64,000 nucleotides of DNA from Ilyomonas limi (GCF_005233845.1 NZ_SZQL01000015.1:1-64000), one strand, 5' to 3'; positions 26,556 to 35,129 are shown, counted from the first letter of the stretch. Notes: generated from the sequence alone by a model not told the origin. A program made the numbers and translations.

Positions 26556-27185
26556 ATGAAACACAAAATTATGTCGTTAATTATCATTGCGATTATAACT
26601 GCTGTAATAGCAGCCTGCAACTCCAATAATAATAAAGCCGACGCCAACAAGTTTATTGACTCTGTAACCCAAAGTAAATCAACAGATTCTGCAAAGCAAA
26701 TAAATGCCAGACATGATGGTGCTCACGAAGGTATGAACATGATTCATCAGGGAATGGAAATGGTGAATTCCGGCAAAGAGCTAATGGATAATGGACAACA
26801 CGACAACGACAAAGCTATGATGCAAAGAGGCATTACAATGATGGATAAGGGAATGGAAATGATGAATATGGGCAAAGAGATGATGGGAAAGGATACATCC
26901 GTGAAAATGGAAGACATGCACATGCATGAAGGAATGGATATGATGGATAAGGGAATGGATATGATGAACATGGGCAAAGGAATGGTGGATAGTGCAGCAC
27001 AGAAAGGTATGAATATGGATATGATGGATAAAGGAATGGACATGATGGACAAGGGTATGAATATGACTGACAAGGGTGCAAATAAAATGCAGGACAATAT
27101 GATGAAAATGGGGGCAATGCAAACTGACTCAATGAAAAAAGACACTATGCCAAAAGACCAACCAATGAAAGATGACGATATGTAG
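26556..27185 (+). CDS. Met-rich lipoprotein with 20-40 residue repeats
   Basis: About 209 residues from ATG 26556; an ATG at 26547 is equally possible. The lipobox is IAAC (Cys about residue 23). From about residue 60 on, the protein is built of repeated helical units such as GMDMMDKGMDMMNMGKGM and GITMMDKGMEMMNMGKEMM, ending in QPMKDDDM. Met makes up a large share of the residues. The spacing of Met on helices suits multiple Cu(I) or Ag(I) sites. A decayed second copy lies at 30459-30743. No named domain is recognised. Confidence 0.72.
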   Translation: MKHKIMSLIIIAIITAVIAACNSNNNKADANKFIDSVTQSKSTDSAKQINARHDGAHEGMNMIHQGMEMVNSGKELMDNGQHDNDKAMMQRGITMMDKGMEMMNMGKEMMGKDTSVKMEDMHMHEGMDMMDKGMDMMNMGKGMVDSAAQKGMNMDMMDKGMDMMDKGMNMTDKGANKMQDNMMKMGAMQTDSMKKDTMPKDQPMKDDDM

Positions 27186-27330
27186 TTTTCTCCAACAAAA
27201 GCAAATCTCAAAGCATCGTATCCATAAAACTATAAGATACAATTCAAGAAGTTGTTTAACATTAAAATGTTTTAAGACTCTACAATAATGAGCTTTAATA
27301 ATTATCTAAAAAATTTAAAAATCATAAATT

Positions 27331-27561
27331 ATGTTCAATAATAATTATCAATTCTGGGGAATGCACCTGTTCTGGTGGCTCGTCTGGATGATACTAATCT
27401 TCTGGATTTTCGCAACCCCTTATGATATCCCTGGTCAGCGCAAGAAGAAGGAGTCACCACTTGACATTTTACAGAAGCGATTCGCTTCCGGTCAAATCAC
27501 TACTGAAGAATATCAGGAGAAGAAAAAAATTCTTGAAAATGATTTAGTAGAACAAAACTGA
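27331..27561 (+). CDS. Small SHOCT-domain membrane protein
   Basis: A 76-residue protein: one Trp-rich transmembrane helix (FWGMHLFWWLVWMILIFWIF, residues 8-27) followed by a SHOCT domain (LDILQKRFASGQITTEEYQEKKKIL, residues 43-67). SHOCT domains are short oligomerisation modules usually found at protein C-termini. Similar small proteins accompany copper genes in many bacteria. A remnant of a second copy is visible near 30406. It lies between the Met-rich lipoprotein and a DUF6799 gene. Confidence 0.83.
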   Translation: MFNNNYQFWGMHLFWWLVWMILIFWIFATPYDIPGQRKKKESPLDILQKRFASGQITTEEYQEKKKILENDLVEQN

Positions 27562-27639
27562 ACATATTTAAATATAAATATCAAACGATTTTTAACCGGT
27601 AACCATCAGCTTAGCTGTGGAAGCCACAAACTTGTATAT

Positions 27640-27999
27640 ATGAAAAAGCTACTGATTTTGCTTACAGCCTTAACATTAAGTTTAGGTGTATTTGCCCAGG
27701 AAGACCACATGGAAAAAATGGACAAAAAAGATTCTGCAATGGGAAAAATGGGCGAGCAGATGGATATGAAGAAAGACCACATCATGATGATGGGCGGCAA
27801 GATGCAGATGATGAAAAATGGTAAAACAATGCTTATGAACAAAGACACGACATTAAGCAACGGCACTGAGGTAATGAAAAATGGAATGTGCAAAATGAAA
27901 GACGGTTCAACCATGCAGATGAAAGAGGGTGATATGATATACATGGATGGGAAGATGGGCAAGATGCCAAAGATGAAAATGGGTAAGATGAAAATGTAA
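27640..27999 (+). CDS. Exported DUF6799-type Met-rich protein
   Basis: A 119-residue protein with a signal peptide ending near FAQ (residue 20). The mature chain carries HIMMMGGKMQMMKNGKTM, then LSNGTEVMKNGMCKMKDGSTMQMKEGD and a Met/Lys tail (MPKMKMGKMKM). It is a paralogue of the 26146 protein with a longer tail and one Cys. It is probably an envelope metal binder, inferred from Met content and the copper neighbourhood. Confidence 0.7.
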   Translation: MKKLLILLTALTLSLGVFAQEDHMEKMDKKDSAMGKMGEQMDMKKDHIMMMGGKMQMMKNGKTMLMNKDTTLSNGTEVMKNGMCKMKDGSTMQMKEGDMIYMDGKMGKMPKMKMGKMKM

Positions 28000-28074
28000 A
28001 GTAATCATTAAAAGTAAGAGCTACTAAACTGTGGCTATTACTTGTTTTGTTACAACAGTTTTATTCTTAACAGG

Positions 28075-29340
28075 ATGCAGCAACAAAGGAAAGGTCTGCT
28101 ACATTTAAAAAGGGTATTACCCAGTCCGATGCTAAACAAATTTATATTTGCTACAGGTATAGAAAACAGTTATCCCACTATCCAGCTACCTAATGGAAAG
28201 ATCTTTCGCGTGGATGAGATGCAAAAGGCTGGGCACTATACATTCTGGAAAGATGATTTTTACCTTGTAAAAGAATTGGGAATTGAATTTTTGCGATATG
28301 GTCCTTCTTATTACGCTACGCATACTGGTCCAGGTAAATATGATTGGGACTTTACTGATAAAACATTTGCTGCAATCAAAGAGCTTGGCATAACGCCTAT
28401 CGTTGATCTTTGCCATTTTGGAGTACCCGATTGGATTGAAAACTTTCAAAATTCAGAGTGGCCTTATTACTTCGCAGAATATGCCCAAGCCTTTGCTGAA
28501 CGTTTTCCCTACTTGCAGTTTTATACACCTGTTAATGAAATTCATGTAACAGCTACTTTTTCTGCTTTATTAGGATGGTGGAATGAGCGCCTCACAAGTG
28601 ATAAAGCTTTTGTTACAGCCCTTAGAAATTTATGCAAAGCCAACGTAATGGCTATGCATGCCATTCTTAAAGTTCAGCCAAGGGCTATTTTTATCCAAAG
28701 TGAGACTACAGAATACTTTCATGCAGAAGAACCTAATGAGTGCTGTTTGGAGAGAGCAGCATTTTTAAACGAAAAACGTTTTTTATCCTTTGACCTGACT
28801 TACGGGCATCCTGTTTCAGCTTTAATCTATAACTATTTAATGGATAATTGCATGACCCGGAAAGAATATGAATGGTTCAGCACAAATATGATAAAAAAGC
28901 ATTGTGTGATGGGAAACGATTATTATTTATCTAATGAGCACATGGTTCATCATGACGGAAGCATCAGCAATTCAGGGGAAATATTTGGATATTATGCTAT
29001 CACGCATCAGTATTTTAGCCGTTACCGCTTACCTGTTATGCACACAGAAACTAATATTTCAGAACCACAGGCCGTAAGCTGGCTGCAAAAAGAATGGGCG
29101 AATGTATATCGGCTTAAGCAAGATGGTGTACCTATTATAGGTTTTACCTGGTATAGCCTTACTGACCAAGTTGATTGGGATACAGCATTACGCGAGAATA
29201 ATAGCCAGGTTAATAAGTTTGGCTTATATGATTTAGACCGGCAGATAAGGCCGGTAGGTGAAGCATACAGGTCACTTATAAGTAAGTGGCAGGAAGTACT
29301 GACATCTGAATGTTATGGTTTGAACATATATAATTTTTAG
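28075..29340 (+). CDS. GH1-like glycoside hydrolase (beta-glucosidase family)
   Basis: About 421 residues from ATG 28075; TTG 28042 and ATG 28129 are alternatives. It is a (beta/alpha)8 enzyme of glycosidase clan A: YDWDFTDKTFAAIKELGITPIVDLCHFGVPDW is characteristic of GH1. The likely acid/base is E155 in PVNEIH and the likely nucleophile E325 in HTETN. It ends with LYDLDRQIRPVGEAYRSLI, as GH1 enzymes do. No signal peptide is seen. It is shorter than most GH1 proteins (about 450). Why a glycosidase sits inside a metal island is unclear; general stress loci sometimes carry one with an aldolase. Confidence 0.78.
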   Translation: MQQQRKGLLHLKRVLPSPMLNKFIFATGIENSYPTIQLPNGKIFRVDEMQKAGHYTFWKDDFYLVKELGIEFLRYGPSYYATHTGPGKYDWDFTDKTFAAIKELGITPIVDLCHFGVPDWIENFQNSEWPYYFAEYAQAFAERFPYLQFYTPVNEIHVTATFSALLGWWNERLTSDKAFVTALRNLCKANVMAMHAILKVQPRAIFIQSETTEYFHAEEPNECCLERAAFLNEKRFLSFDLTYGHPVSALIYNYLMDNCMTRKEYEWFSTNMIKKHCVMGNDYYLSNEHMVHHDGSISNSGEIFGYYAITHQYFSRYRLPVMHTETNISEPQAVSWLQKEWANVYRLKQDGVPIIGFTWYSLTDQVDWDTALRENNSQVNKFGLYDLDRQIRPVGEAYRSLISKWQEVLTSECYGLNIYNF

Positions 29341-29423
29341 CTGCAAAAGGAAGGTAACACCATGATTACCGCCGCCATTATATCATCTTGATTGTTTTCA
29401 GAAAAGTAAAAATAAAACGAGGT

Positions 29424-29789
29424 ATGGTCACAGGCATAATGGATGCATTTAATTATATAGCTATAGGCATCAGCATAGCGGGGAGTATTATTATTATATG
29501 GGGTATTCTTATAACGATATTCAGTCTATTGATATTTGAAAAAGATAAAATAGTAAACCCAAAGTTAGCTAATGGCAGTGAAGTTATAAGACACAAACTC
29601 GGTGCGTACCTATTACTGGGACTCGATTTTACCTTAGCTGCCGATATTATCCACACTATACATAATCCTGTTTTAAAAGAGTTGTATGTGTTAGCAATGA
29701 TTGTTGGAATAAGATCAATAATAAATTTCTTTTTGCTGAAAGAACTGGCAAGTATCAAATCAAATAAGCCCGATCTCCAGAGTGGTTAA
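29424..29789 (+). CDS. DUF1622 membrane protein
   Basis: About 121 residues from ATG 29424; an in-frame TTG at 29388 is less likely. Three predicted helices are present, with the DUF1622 core RHKLGAYLLLGLDFTLAADIIHTI and a closing helix with IRSIINFFLLKEL. The role is unknown. The start is 83 bp after the GH1-like gene, in the same direction. Confidence 0.78.
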   Translation: MVTGIMDAFNYIAIGISIAGSIIIIWGILITIFSLLIFEKDKIVNPKLANGSEVIRHKLGAYLLLGLDFTLAADIIHTIHNPVLKELYVLAMIVGIRSIINFFLLKELASIKSNKPDLQSG

Positions 29790-29862
29790 GAAGTATAATA
29801 AAATGCTTATGATTCTTTAATCAACAACCAGCAGCAAAGTGCTGGAAGCGGCGAATCTTATA

Positions 29863-30066
29863 CATGAAAAAATAGTGAGCCTGGTTGCTGTCATTACCTT
29901 AAGTGTAGTGGCAATAGGTCAGGATAAGGGAGTGGGTAACCACAACGGGAATTCCTCTGGCAATTACTCTTTCTCGGGAACCCAAATTCTTCTGAGCGCC
30001 ATTCTGCTCGTTTTTATTTTTGGAGACTTGATGTGGTTTTTTCATAACTCCAGAAAAGCAAAATAA
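29863..30066 (+). pseudogene. Small membrane protein gene with start-proximal frameshift
   Basis: The natural start ATG 29863 is followed by six A and then TAG (M-K-K-stop). One additional A would give MKKIVSLVAVITLSVVAIGQ, a good signal peptide joined in frame to the rest (QDKGVGNHNGNSS...LLSAILLVFIFGDLMWFF). The open frame is otherwise intact and could only be translated from a GTG at 29839 or internally. It is either a homopolymer deletion in the genome, a sequencing slip, or phase variation. The C-terminal helix (about the last 25 residues) is membrane-spanning. Confidence 0.55.
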
Positions 30067-30091
30067 CATGGAAGAAATATTGAGGAATTAA

Positions 30092-30313
30092 ACAAAAATT
30101 ATTTGCATAGTCTTTATTGCATTTGCATCGTTTTTCATTGCCGGCTGCAATGGTAGTAACAGCTCAGATGGTAGTAAAAATAAAACCGATACTGTATTTG
30201 TTCAACCAAATAACCAGGGAGGGGAAGGCGAAAGCTAAGGAATGGGTGATGACAGACGAGGTATGGACAGCACTCACCATAATATGGATATCATGCATCA
30301 TGGAAGGCACTAG
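30092..30313 (+). pseudogene. Decayed Met/His-rich lipoprotein gene
   Basis: In one frame the sequence reads IICIVFIAFASFFIAGCNGSNSS, a clear lipoprotein signal with lipobox Cys. A linker follows, then a TAA at 30236-30238, then GMGDDRRGMDSTHHNMDIMHHG to a TAG at 30311. The start codon is missing (a TAA lies just upstream of the signal). Start loss plus an internal stop identify it as a pseudogene of a Met/His-rich envelope protein. Confidence 0.6.
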
Positions 30314-30405
30314 TAAGGAAAGTTAAGTAAATCTAAGACTTTAAAGCGGTTAACTATAAACAAAAATACAACTATGAACACATCTATTTTTATAGAATTA
30401 AAAAA

Positions 30406-30445
30406 ATTTTAGCTTCGGGTGAGATTTCAATTATAAGAGAAAAAA
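30406..30445 (+). pseudogene. Remnant of a SHOCT domain gene
   Basis: A short stretch reads ILASGEIS-x2-REKM, matching the SHOCT core of the intact protein at 27331 (RFASGQITTEEYQEKKK). No start or full-length frame remains. The order SHOCT then Met-rich lipoprotein is inverted relative to the intact genes at 26556-27561. Confidence 0.35.
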
Positions 30446-30458
30446 TGACAACGAGACC

Positions 30459-30743
30459 AAAAATTACTTTCTTTTCATTATAGCGTTTGGTTCATTCTTC
30501 GTCAACTATACCGGGAATAATAGTGCTGACACCGGGGAATGGAAATGGTAAATTCCATCAAAGAGTTAATGGATAATGCACGACACGACAACGACTACGC
30601 TGTGATACAAAGAAGCATAGCAATAATGGATAAGGGTATAAACATGATGGACAAGAGCACTGGTAAAATGCAAGACAACAAGCTGATTTAATGAACAAAG
30701 ACACTATGCCAAAATACCAACTAATAAAAGATAAGAAATGTAG
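30459..30743 (+). pseudogene. Decayed copy of the Met-rich lipoprotein gene
   Basis: DNA from 30537 on matches the gene at 26556 closely, for example GGAATGGAAATGGT.AATTCC, AAAGAG.TAATGGATAATG and GACACTATGCCAAAA..CCAA. The middle repeats are deleted and the frame is broken by stops. The 5' part keeps a signal-like NYFLFIIAFGSFFVNY-TGNNSAD in which the lipobox Cys is replaced. It is a non-functional duplicate. Confidence 0.65.
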
Positions 30744-30816
30744 TTCTCCATAGCTCCATGTCCTTAAATGATTCATCACTTGTCTTTCTTCGTTCTTACA
30801 AGTAATAATCTTTATA

Positions 30817-32652
30817 ATGAAGTGTTTTCACGTTTTTATTTCCATCCTTGTTTCATGGGCAGTATTCATTACTGCGCCATTTTCCACTATTGCCCAAACG
30901 CCCGATGAACATGCAAAGCATCATCCGCAACAACAGCAATCGTCTATGGCTGATTCAACTGGTTCAATGACCTCAGGCGCTAACAATGCCGGTAAAGGAG
31001 GCATGAGCGGAATGGGTGAGATGATGGAGGAAATGGGGGTGCCGCCTAAAAGGGAGCTGTATCCTTCTATGATGCAGGTGCCAGATATGACACCGGAAAA
31101 AATGGATGAAATTAAACGATTAGCAAAAGAAAGAGTGAACAAAGGAGAAGCTTTAATGTCTTCGGGACTAGAAAAATTAAAAGCTGCTGTCCGAAATCAA
31201 AATGCTACAGAAATCCAGGAAGCGAACGAGCAAATCCGGCTTGGTCAATCTCTGTTTCAGAGCGGGCTTGCGGCTCAGCAGGCGTTATCCGGATATAAAG
31301 ACCTCCGTAACACTGCTTTGCAATGGTTCAAACAGGAGATGAATCTTTCACAACCAGAAACAAAGCAGCCACATGGATTTTTTGGGCTTTCATGGTTTCA
31401 TTACATGATCATGGCGCTGTTTGCCTTATTTGCTATTACAATGATTTTGATGTATTTCCATAAGATGAAACGGGCTAATGCGCTGGTGGTAAGATTAGCA
31501 GGAAGCTCCACTGAAAATATACCTCTACCGGGTGAAGCGCTGCCTCCTACAGCATTTACAGGTATTAAAAATGAACCGGTTGAAGTCAATCCTGATATTG
31601 CTCCGTCAAAATCAAATTCCTGGTCGGGTAATCTAAAAGTAGCTGGAATTTTTGTAGAAACACCAACTGTCAAAACCTTTCGTTTAACAGATCCTGCAAG
31701 TGGTAAGCTTCCTTTCAATTACTTGCCGGGGCAATTTGTTACTGTAACTGTAAGTGCTAATGGAGTTCCTGTCAAGCGTTCGTACACCATTGCTTCGTCT
31801 CCAACACTAAGGGATTGCTGTGAAATCACGGTAAAGCACGAAGAAAAAGGAACGGTATCGCATTATTTGCATACACAAGTACATGAAGGGGACTTGCTTC
31901 AACTCACCGGACCATCCGGCAAATTCACTTTTACGGGGCAGGAAGCAGACAGTATTGTACTGATTGCCGGCGGTGTAGGAGTAACGCCTATGATGAGTGT
32001 CATTCGCTACCTTACAGACCGCTCATGGAAGGGTGATATTTATTTTTTCTTTAGCTGCAAGGACGAAGACAATATTATTTTCCGGGAAGAAATTGAATAT
32101 CTTCAAAAGCGATTTCCCAATCTGCACGTTTTCATTATCCTAAATGAAGTGGAGGATAATTCCAAAAATGCATTTATCAAGGGGCGCATTTCTAAAGAAG
32201 TTTTATATGAACATGTACCTGAAATCATTTCCCGCCGAATTCACATTTGCGGTCCACCACCTATGATGGATGCAGTAAAGGAAATGCTTGAAGAGCTGCA
32301 GGTACCTAAAGAGAATGTTATAACGGAAATTTTTGCCGGTAAGCTACCTCCAACGAAGACTGAACCCCTCACTCCTGAAGAAGCCGGTAAAACGGCAGTT
32401 GTCACATTCGCCAGATCAAAGAAAACCGCAGTATTGCCGCCGCAAAAAACAATACTTGAAGCCTCTGAAGATGTGGGTGTGAACATTGATTATTCATGCC
32501 GGGTTGGTACGTGCGGAGTTTGTAAAACCAGGCTGCTTGCGGGAAGAGTAAAAATGGATGTGGAGGATGCACTAACCAACGATGATAAGAACCATAATAT
32601 AATTCTGGCTTGCCAGGCAAAAGCGACCGAAGATGTTTCGGTTGACGCGTAA
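30817..32652 (+). CDS. Membrane-anchored FAD/NAD(P)-2Fe-2S oxidoreductase with Met/His-rich exported head
   Basis: 611 residues. In order: a signal peptide or first helix (1-26); a His/Met-rich segment (residues 30-75, HAKHHPQQQQ, GMSGMGEMMEEMG); a predicted coiled coil (about 85-150); a transmembrane helix (about 190-212, IMALFALFAITMILMYF); a ferredoxin-reductase FAD domain with R321-SYT; an NAD domain with GGVGVTPMMS (385-394) and CGPPPMM; and a plant-type 2Fe-2S domain with C561-x4-C566-x2-C569-x29-C599. The reductase half should face the cytosol and take electrons from NAD(P)H. It is followed after 5 bp by a cytochrome-b-like gene. The exported metal-binding head on a reductase is unusual. 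Confidence 0.85.
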   Translation: MKCFHVFISILVSWAVFITAPFSTIAQTPDEHAKHHPQQQQSSMADSTGSMTSGANNAGKGGMSGMGEMMEEMGVPPKRELYPSMMQVPDMTPEKMDEIKRLAKERVNKGEALMSSGLEKLKAAVRNQNATEIQEANEQIRLGQSLFQSGLAAQQALSGYKDLRNTALQWFKQEMNLSQPETKQPHGFFGLSWFHYMIMALFALFAITMILMYFHKMKRANALVVRLAGSSTENIPLPGEALPPTAFTGIKNEPVEVNPDIAPSKSNSWSGNLKVAGIFVETPTVKTFRLTDPASGKLPFNYLPGQFVTVTVSANGVPVKRSYTIASSPTLRDCCEITVKHEEKGTVSHYLHTQVHEGDLLQLTGPSGKFTFTGQEADSIVLIAGGVGVTPMMSVIRYLTDRSWKGDIYFFFSCKDEDNIIFREEIEYLQKRFPNLHVFIILNEVEDNSKNAFIKGRISKEVLYEHVPEIISRRIHICGPPPMMDAVKEMLEELQVPKENVITEIFAGKLPPTKTEPLTPEEAGKTAVVTFARSKKTAVLPPQKTILEASEDVGVNIDYSCRVGTCGVCKTRLLAGRVKMDVEDALTNDDKNHNIILACQAKATEDVSVDA

Positions 32653-32657
32653 ATAAT

Positions 32658-33419
32658 ATGAAACAGGAACGAACTATCGTTGGCGGCTTGCTTGTGCTCC
32701 AGCTTATTTTATGGCTGGGTTTTTTAGTGCATCGCTCACCGCGCTTTCCTGGCAGCTTTACAGGTGGTGTGCTGGCAGTTATAGCCGCTTTGCTTATGGT
32801 TATTCCACCACTCCTATATTCAGCAGCAAAGCGAACTAAAGCGTTCAAAGAAAAAATCACAAAGCGTATTTCATTAGGGACACTTCTAACATGGCATATT
32901 TATACTGGCATCATTGGTTCTATTCTGGCGATTTTACATACAGGTCACCGCTTTGAAAGTAATCTTGGAATTTGGCTTACAACAATGATGATGTTGACCG
33001 TTTTAAGCGGTTTTATTGGCAGGTATTTTCTTGCTTACTCCTCCAAAGAGTTGCACGAGAAAAAGGATATGCTGAATTTGTTAGCTTATGAATACAATAA
33101 AATTGTTGGCGAAATAGCACAGCAGCCAGGTGCTGAAATAGCATATGCTGCTTCGCATGGTTCTATACGCCGTGCATTCAACAGTTTTTTTGGAACGGAA
33201 GATGTTCTGATAGAAGCAAAGACCCCATTATCTATCCGTGCGGTGCGGCTTGCAGAATCAATTGCTGATCTTGAATATGCAATAAAAACACACGAAGTAG
33301 CAAAACGACGTACTGCTCGTTGGCTAAACTTTCATATTATTACCTCTTTTGCTTTTTATCTTTTATTACTTATTCATGTGTGGGCAAGTATTTATTACGG
33401 TTTAAATTGGTTTAAATGA
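32658..33419 (+). CDS. Multi-pass membrane protein, probable b-type cytochrome
   Basis: 253 residues, with about five hydrophobic helices. Histidines sit in helices as expected for two haem b groups: WHIYTGIIGSILAILHTGH (about residues 73-92) and FHIITSFAFYLLLLIHVW (about 224-241). A cytosolic or periplasmic loop of about 90 residues lies between. It resembles ferric-reductase or b561-type transmembrane electron carriers but has no clear family match. Its start is 5 bp after the reductase gene and its stop overlaps the cytochrome c start (ATGA), so translation is coupled. Predicted role: moves electrons across the inner membrane. Confidence 0.7.
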   Translation: MKQERTIVGGLLVLQLILWLGFLVHRSPRFPGSFTGGVLAVIAALLMVIPPLLYSAAKRTKAFKEKITKRISLGTLLTWHIYTGIIGSILAILHTGHRFESNLGIWLTTMMMLTVLSGFIGRYFLAYSSKELHEKKDMLNLLAYEYNKIVGEIAQQPGAEIAYAASHGSIRRAFNSFFGTEDVLIEAKTPLSIRAVRLAESIADLEYAIKTHEVAKRRTARWLNFHIITSFAFYLLLLIHVWASIYYGLNWFK

Positions 33420-34189
33420 AAAAAGCCAGTATAATAATTTTACTTGTACTGTCCGTTTCGGTATTTCTTTATGTTATCAAGCCTGATGCTATCGCAAAAA
33501 ACAGCATTAACTGGCAGAGTCAAGTAAGTCCGGGTAAATTGTCTGGAGCTCATGCACAGTTAGAAACAAACTGTGCCTCATGCCACACTGCTATTAAAGG
33601 GGTGGCCGATGAGAAATGTATCAGTTGCCATGCAAACAATAGAGCTTTACTACAGCGTCAGCCAACTTCATTTCACGCAACTATTGGTAATTGCGCCTCA
33701 TGTCATGTAGAGCATCAGGGTTTTAATGCAAACCTGACTATAATGAATCATACAGCACTGGCAAAAATTGGCGAAAAGTTGATTTCCGATAACAATTCCA
33801 ATGATCCGACTGACGGGATTGTATCGGCAAACAATGCGCTTATTTCGTCTCTTGAATCAAAACTTAATTGTGCAAGTTGCCATAGCACAAAAGATAAACA
33901 CTTAGGTTTATTTGGTCCAGACTGCGCTTCCTGCCATGCAACAACGCAGTGGACAATTTCTGCATTCAAGCATCCATCTGTGAATTCAATAGACTGCGCC
34001 CAATGTCATCAGGCGCCACCCAGCCATTACATGGAACATTTTGACATGATTTCAAAAAGAATAGCTGCCCGACCCAATGACAAGGGCAGCGGTTGTTGTG
34101 AAGGCGTTATTGTGAGCCAATGCTACTCATGTCATAAAACCACATCATGGAACGACATACAGGGAGTTGGGTATTACAAGCATCATTGA
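33416..34189 (+). CDS. Seven-haem c-type cytochrome
   Basis: 257 residues with an N-terminal signal/anchor helix and seven CxxCH motifs: CASCH (C53), CISCH, CASCH, CASCH, CASCH, CAQCH and CYSCH. Extra histidines such as FHATIGNC and FKHPSVNS are suited to bis-His ligation as in the cytochrome c3/c7 group. It lies in the periplasm. The start overlaps the stop of the b-type protein, so the three genes form one functional unit from NAD(P)H to periplasmic haems. The terminal electron acceptor is unknown; Cu(II), another metal or the copper oxidase system are candidates by context only. Confidence 0.9.
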   Translation: MKKASIIILLVLSVSVFLYVIKPDAIAKNSINWQSQVSPGKLSGAHAQLETNCASCHTAIKGVADEKCISCHANNRALLQRQPTSFHATIGNCASCHVEHQGFNANLTIMNHTALAKIGEKLISDNNSNDPTDGIVSANNALISSLESKLNCASCHSTKDKHLGLFGPDCASCHATTQWTISAFKHPSVNSIDCAQCHQAPPSHYMEHFDMISKRIAARPNDKGSGCCEGVIVSQCYSCHKTTSWNDIQGVGYYKHH

Positions 34190-34243
34190 AGTAGTTTTAA
34201 TCACCATAAGGGCGTTAAAATAAATGAATACACTATTTATATA

Positions 34244-34318
34244 TGACGAGTATCATCTTTTCTAATGTCTGAAGTCATGATATAATGCTTTGGTACACAA
34301 TAGCTTTAGTGTATTAAT
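34244..34318 (+). promoter_or_regulatory. Conserved upstream element with TGA-N6-TCA dyad, copy 2
   Basis: This is a near-duplicate of 24376-24449 (TGACGAGTATCATCTTTTCT, AGTCATGAT, GCTTTGG, TTTAGTGTATTAA). It lies between the multihaem cytochrome gene and the secreted-protein gene at 34362. The retained dyad suggests selection for a Crp/Fnr-type regulator. Confidence 0.5.
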
Positions 34319-34361
34319 TTTAGAACTGCTTGAAAGGTATTATGTACTTTAATAATAAAAG

Positions 34362-34940
34362 ATGAAAAATATTTATTTCTTATTGATAATACTAAGCTTT
34401 TCATTAGCATTCAATGAAAGCGTAGCAGCACAAAATGACAGCAGTGGTATTTATGTCAATGGAAATGACTTTAGTAGTGGAAAATTATCATTAGCCATTA
34501 ACTGTGCAACGGAAGAGCATAAAATAAAACTAAATGATTTTTTCAATAAGCCATACATAATTGTAAAGCATAATGACAGCAGTTACAATTTTATGAAGAA
34601 AGACCTCTTCGGTTATAAAATGTGCAATGGCAACATTTACAGATTTAATGGCGAAAAAGACCTTTTATTATTAAACCCGGCAGAACAAATTCTTATTTAC
34701 AGCCACATTCCCAATCGGACGAGGGGATTAACAAATGTCACCAGTTATTATTTCAGCATAAATGCTACTTCACCTGTTCAGTTGCTCACTAAGAAAAACC
34801 TAAAGAGAGCATATGCAGCAAATCAAAAGTTCGTTAATGAAATAGACAGAAAATTTAAATACAACACAGAATTAGCTGCCTATGATAAGTACCATAGTGT
34901 GTATAAAATTAACTGGATTTATCAGATAACGATAAAATAA
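34362..34940 (+). CDS. Secreted protein of an unnamed family (paralogue of 24473)
   Basis: A 192-residue protein with a signal peptide (to about AAAQ, residue 25). The C-terminal part matches the 24473 protein: SYYFSINATSPVQLLTKKNLKRAYA, FVNEID and YDKYHSVYKINWIY. The N-terminal half (residues 26-110) is additional and has no recognised domain. Both are preceded by the same 75-bp element. A truncated third copy follows immediately. Confidence 0.6.
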   Translation: MKNIYFLLIILSFSLAFNESVAAQNDSSGIYVNGNDFSSGKLSLAINCATEEHKIKLNDFFNKPYIIVKHNDSSYNFMKKDLFGYKMCNGNIYRFNGEKDLLLLNPAEQILIYSHIPNRTRGLTNVTSYYFSINATSPVQLLTKKNLKRAYAANQKFVNEIDRKFKYNTELAAYDKYHSVYKINWIYQITIK

Positions 34941-34949
34941 GAGGTATAG

Positions 34950-35129
34950 ATACAAAGCATTTTTAGCACTAATGCATCCAATGCTCCACAGGCGTTAACA
35001 AGAGCAAATCTTAAAGCAGCGTTTCCAAACAATCCCAAGTTTCATGCTGCAGCTTTAGACATGCAGTTTGACATTGATAATGAACTACACATCTATAAGT
35101 TAAACTGGCTGTTAGAGGAACATTCTTAA
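34950..35129 (+). pseudogene. Truncated third copy of the small secreted family
   Basis: The frame reads FSTNASNAPQALTRANLKAAF, NNPKFHAAAL and NELHIYKLNWLLEEHS-stop, aligning with the last 65 residues of the 24473 protein. About six residues (the DTYHKM region) are deleted. There is no signal peptide and no start: a TAG lies at 34947. It is a fragment left by tandem duplication. Confidence 0.75.

Noticed and set aside
30117-30326. Open frame of about 69 codons starting TTG
   Set aside because: The neighbouring frame carries a recognisable lipoprotein signal and a Met/His-rich tail, so the open frame here is a shadow of a decayed gene.
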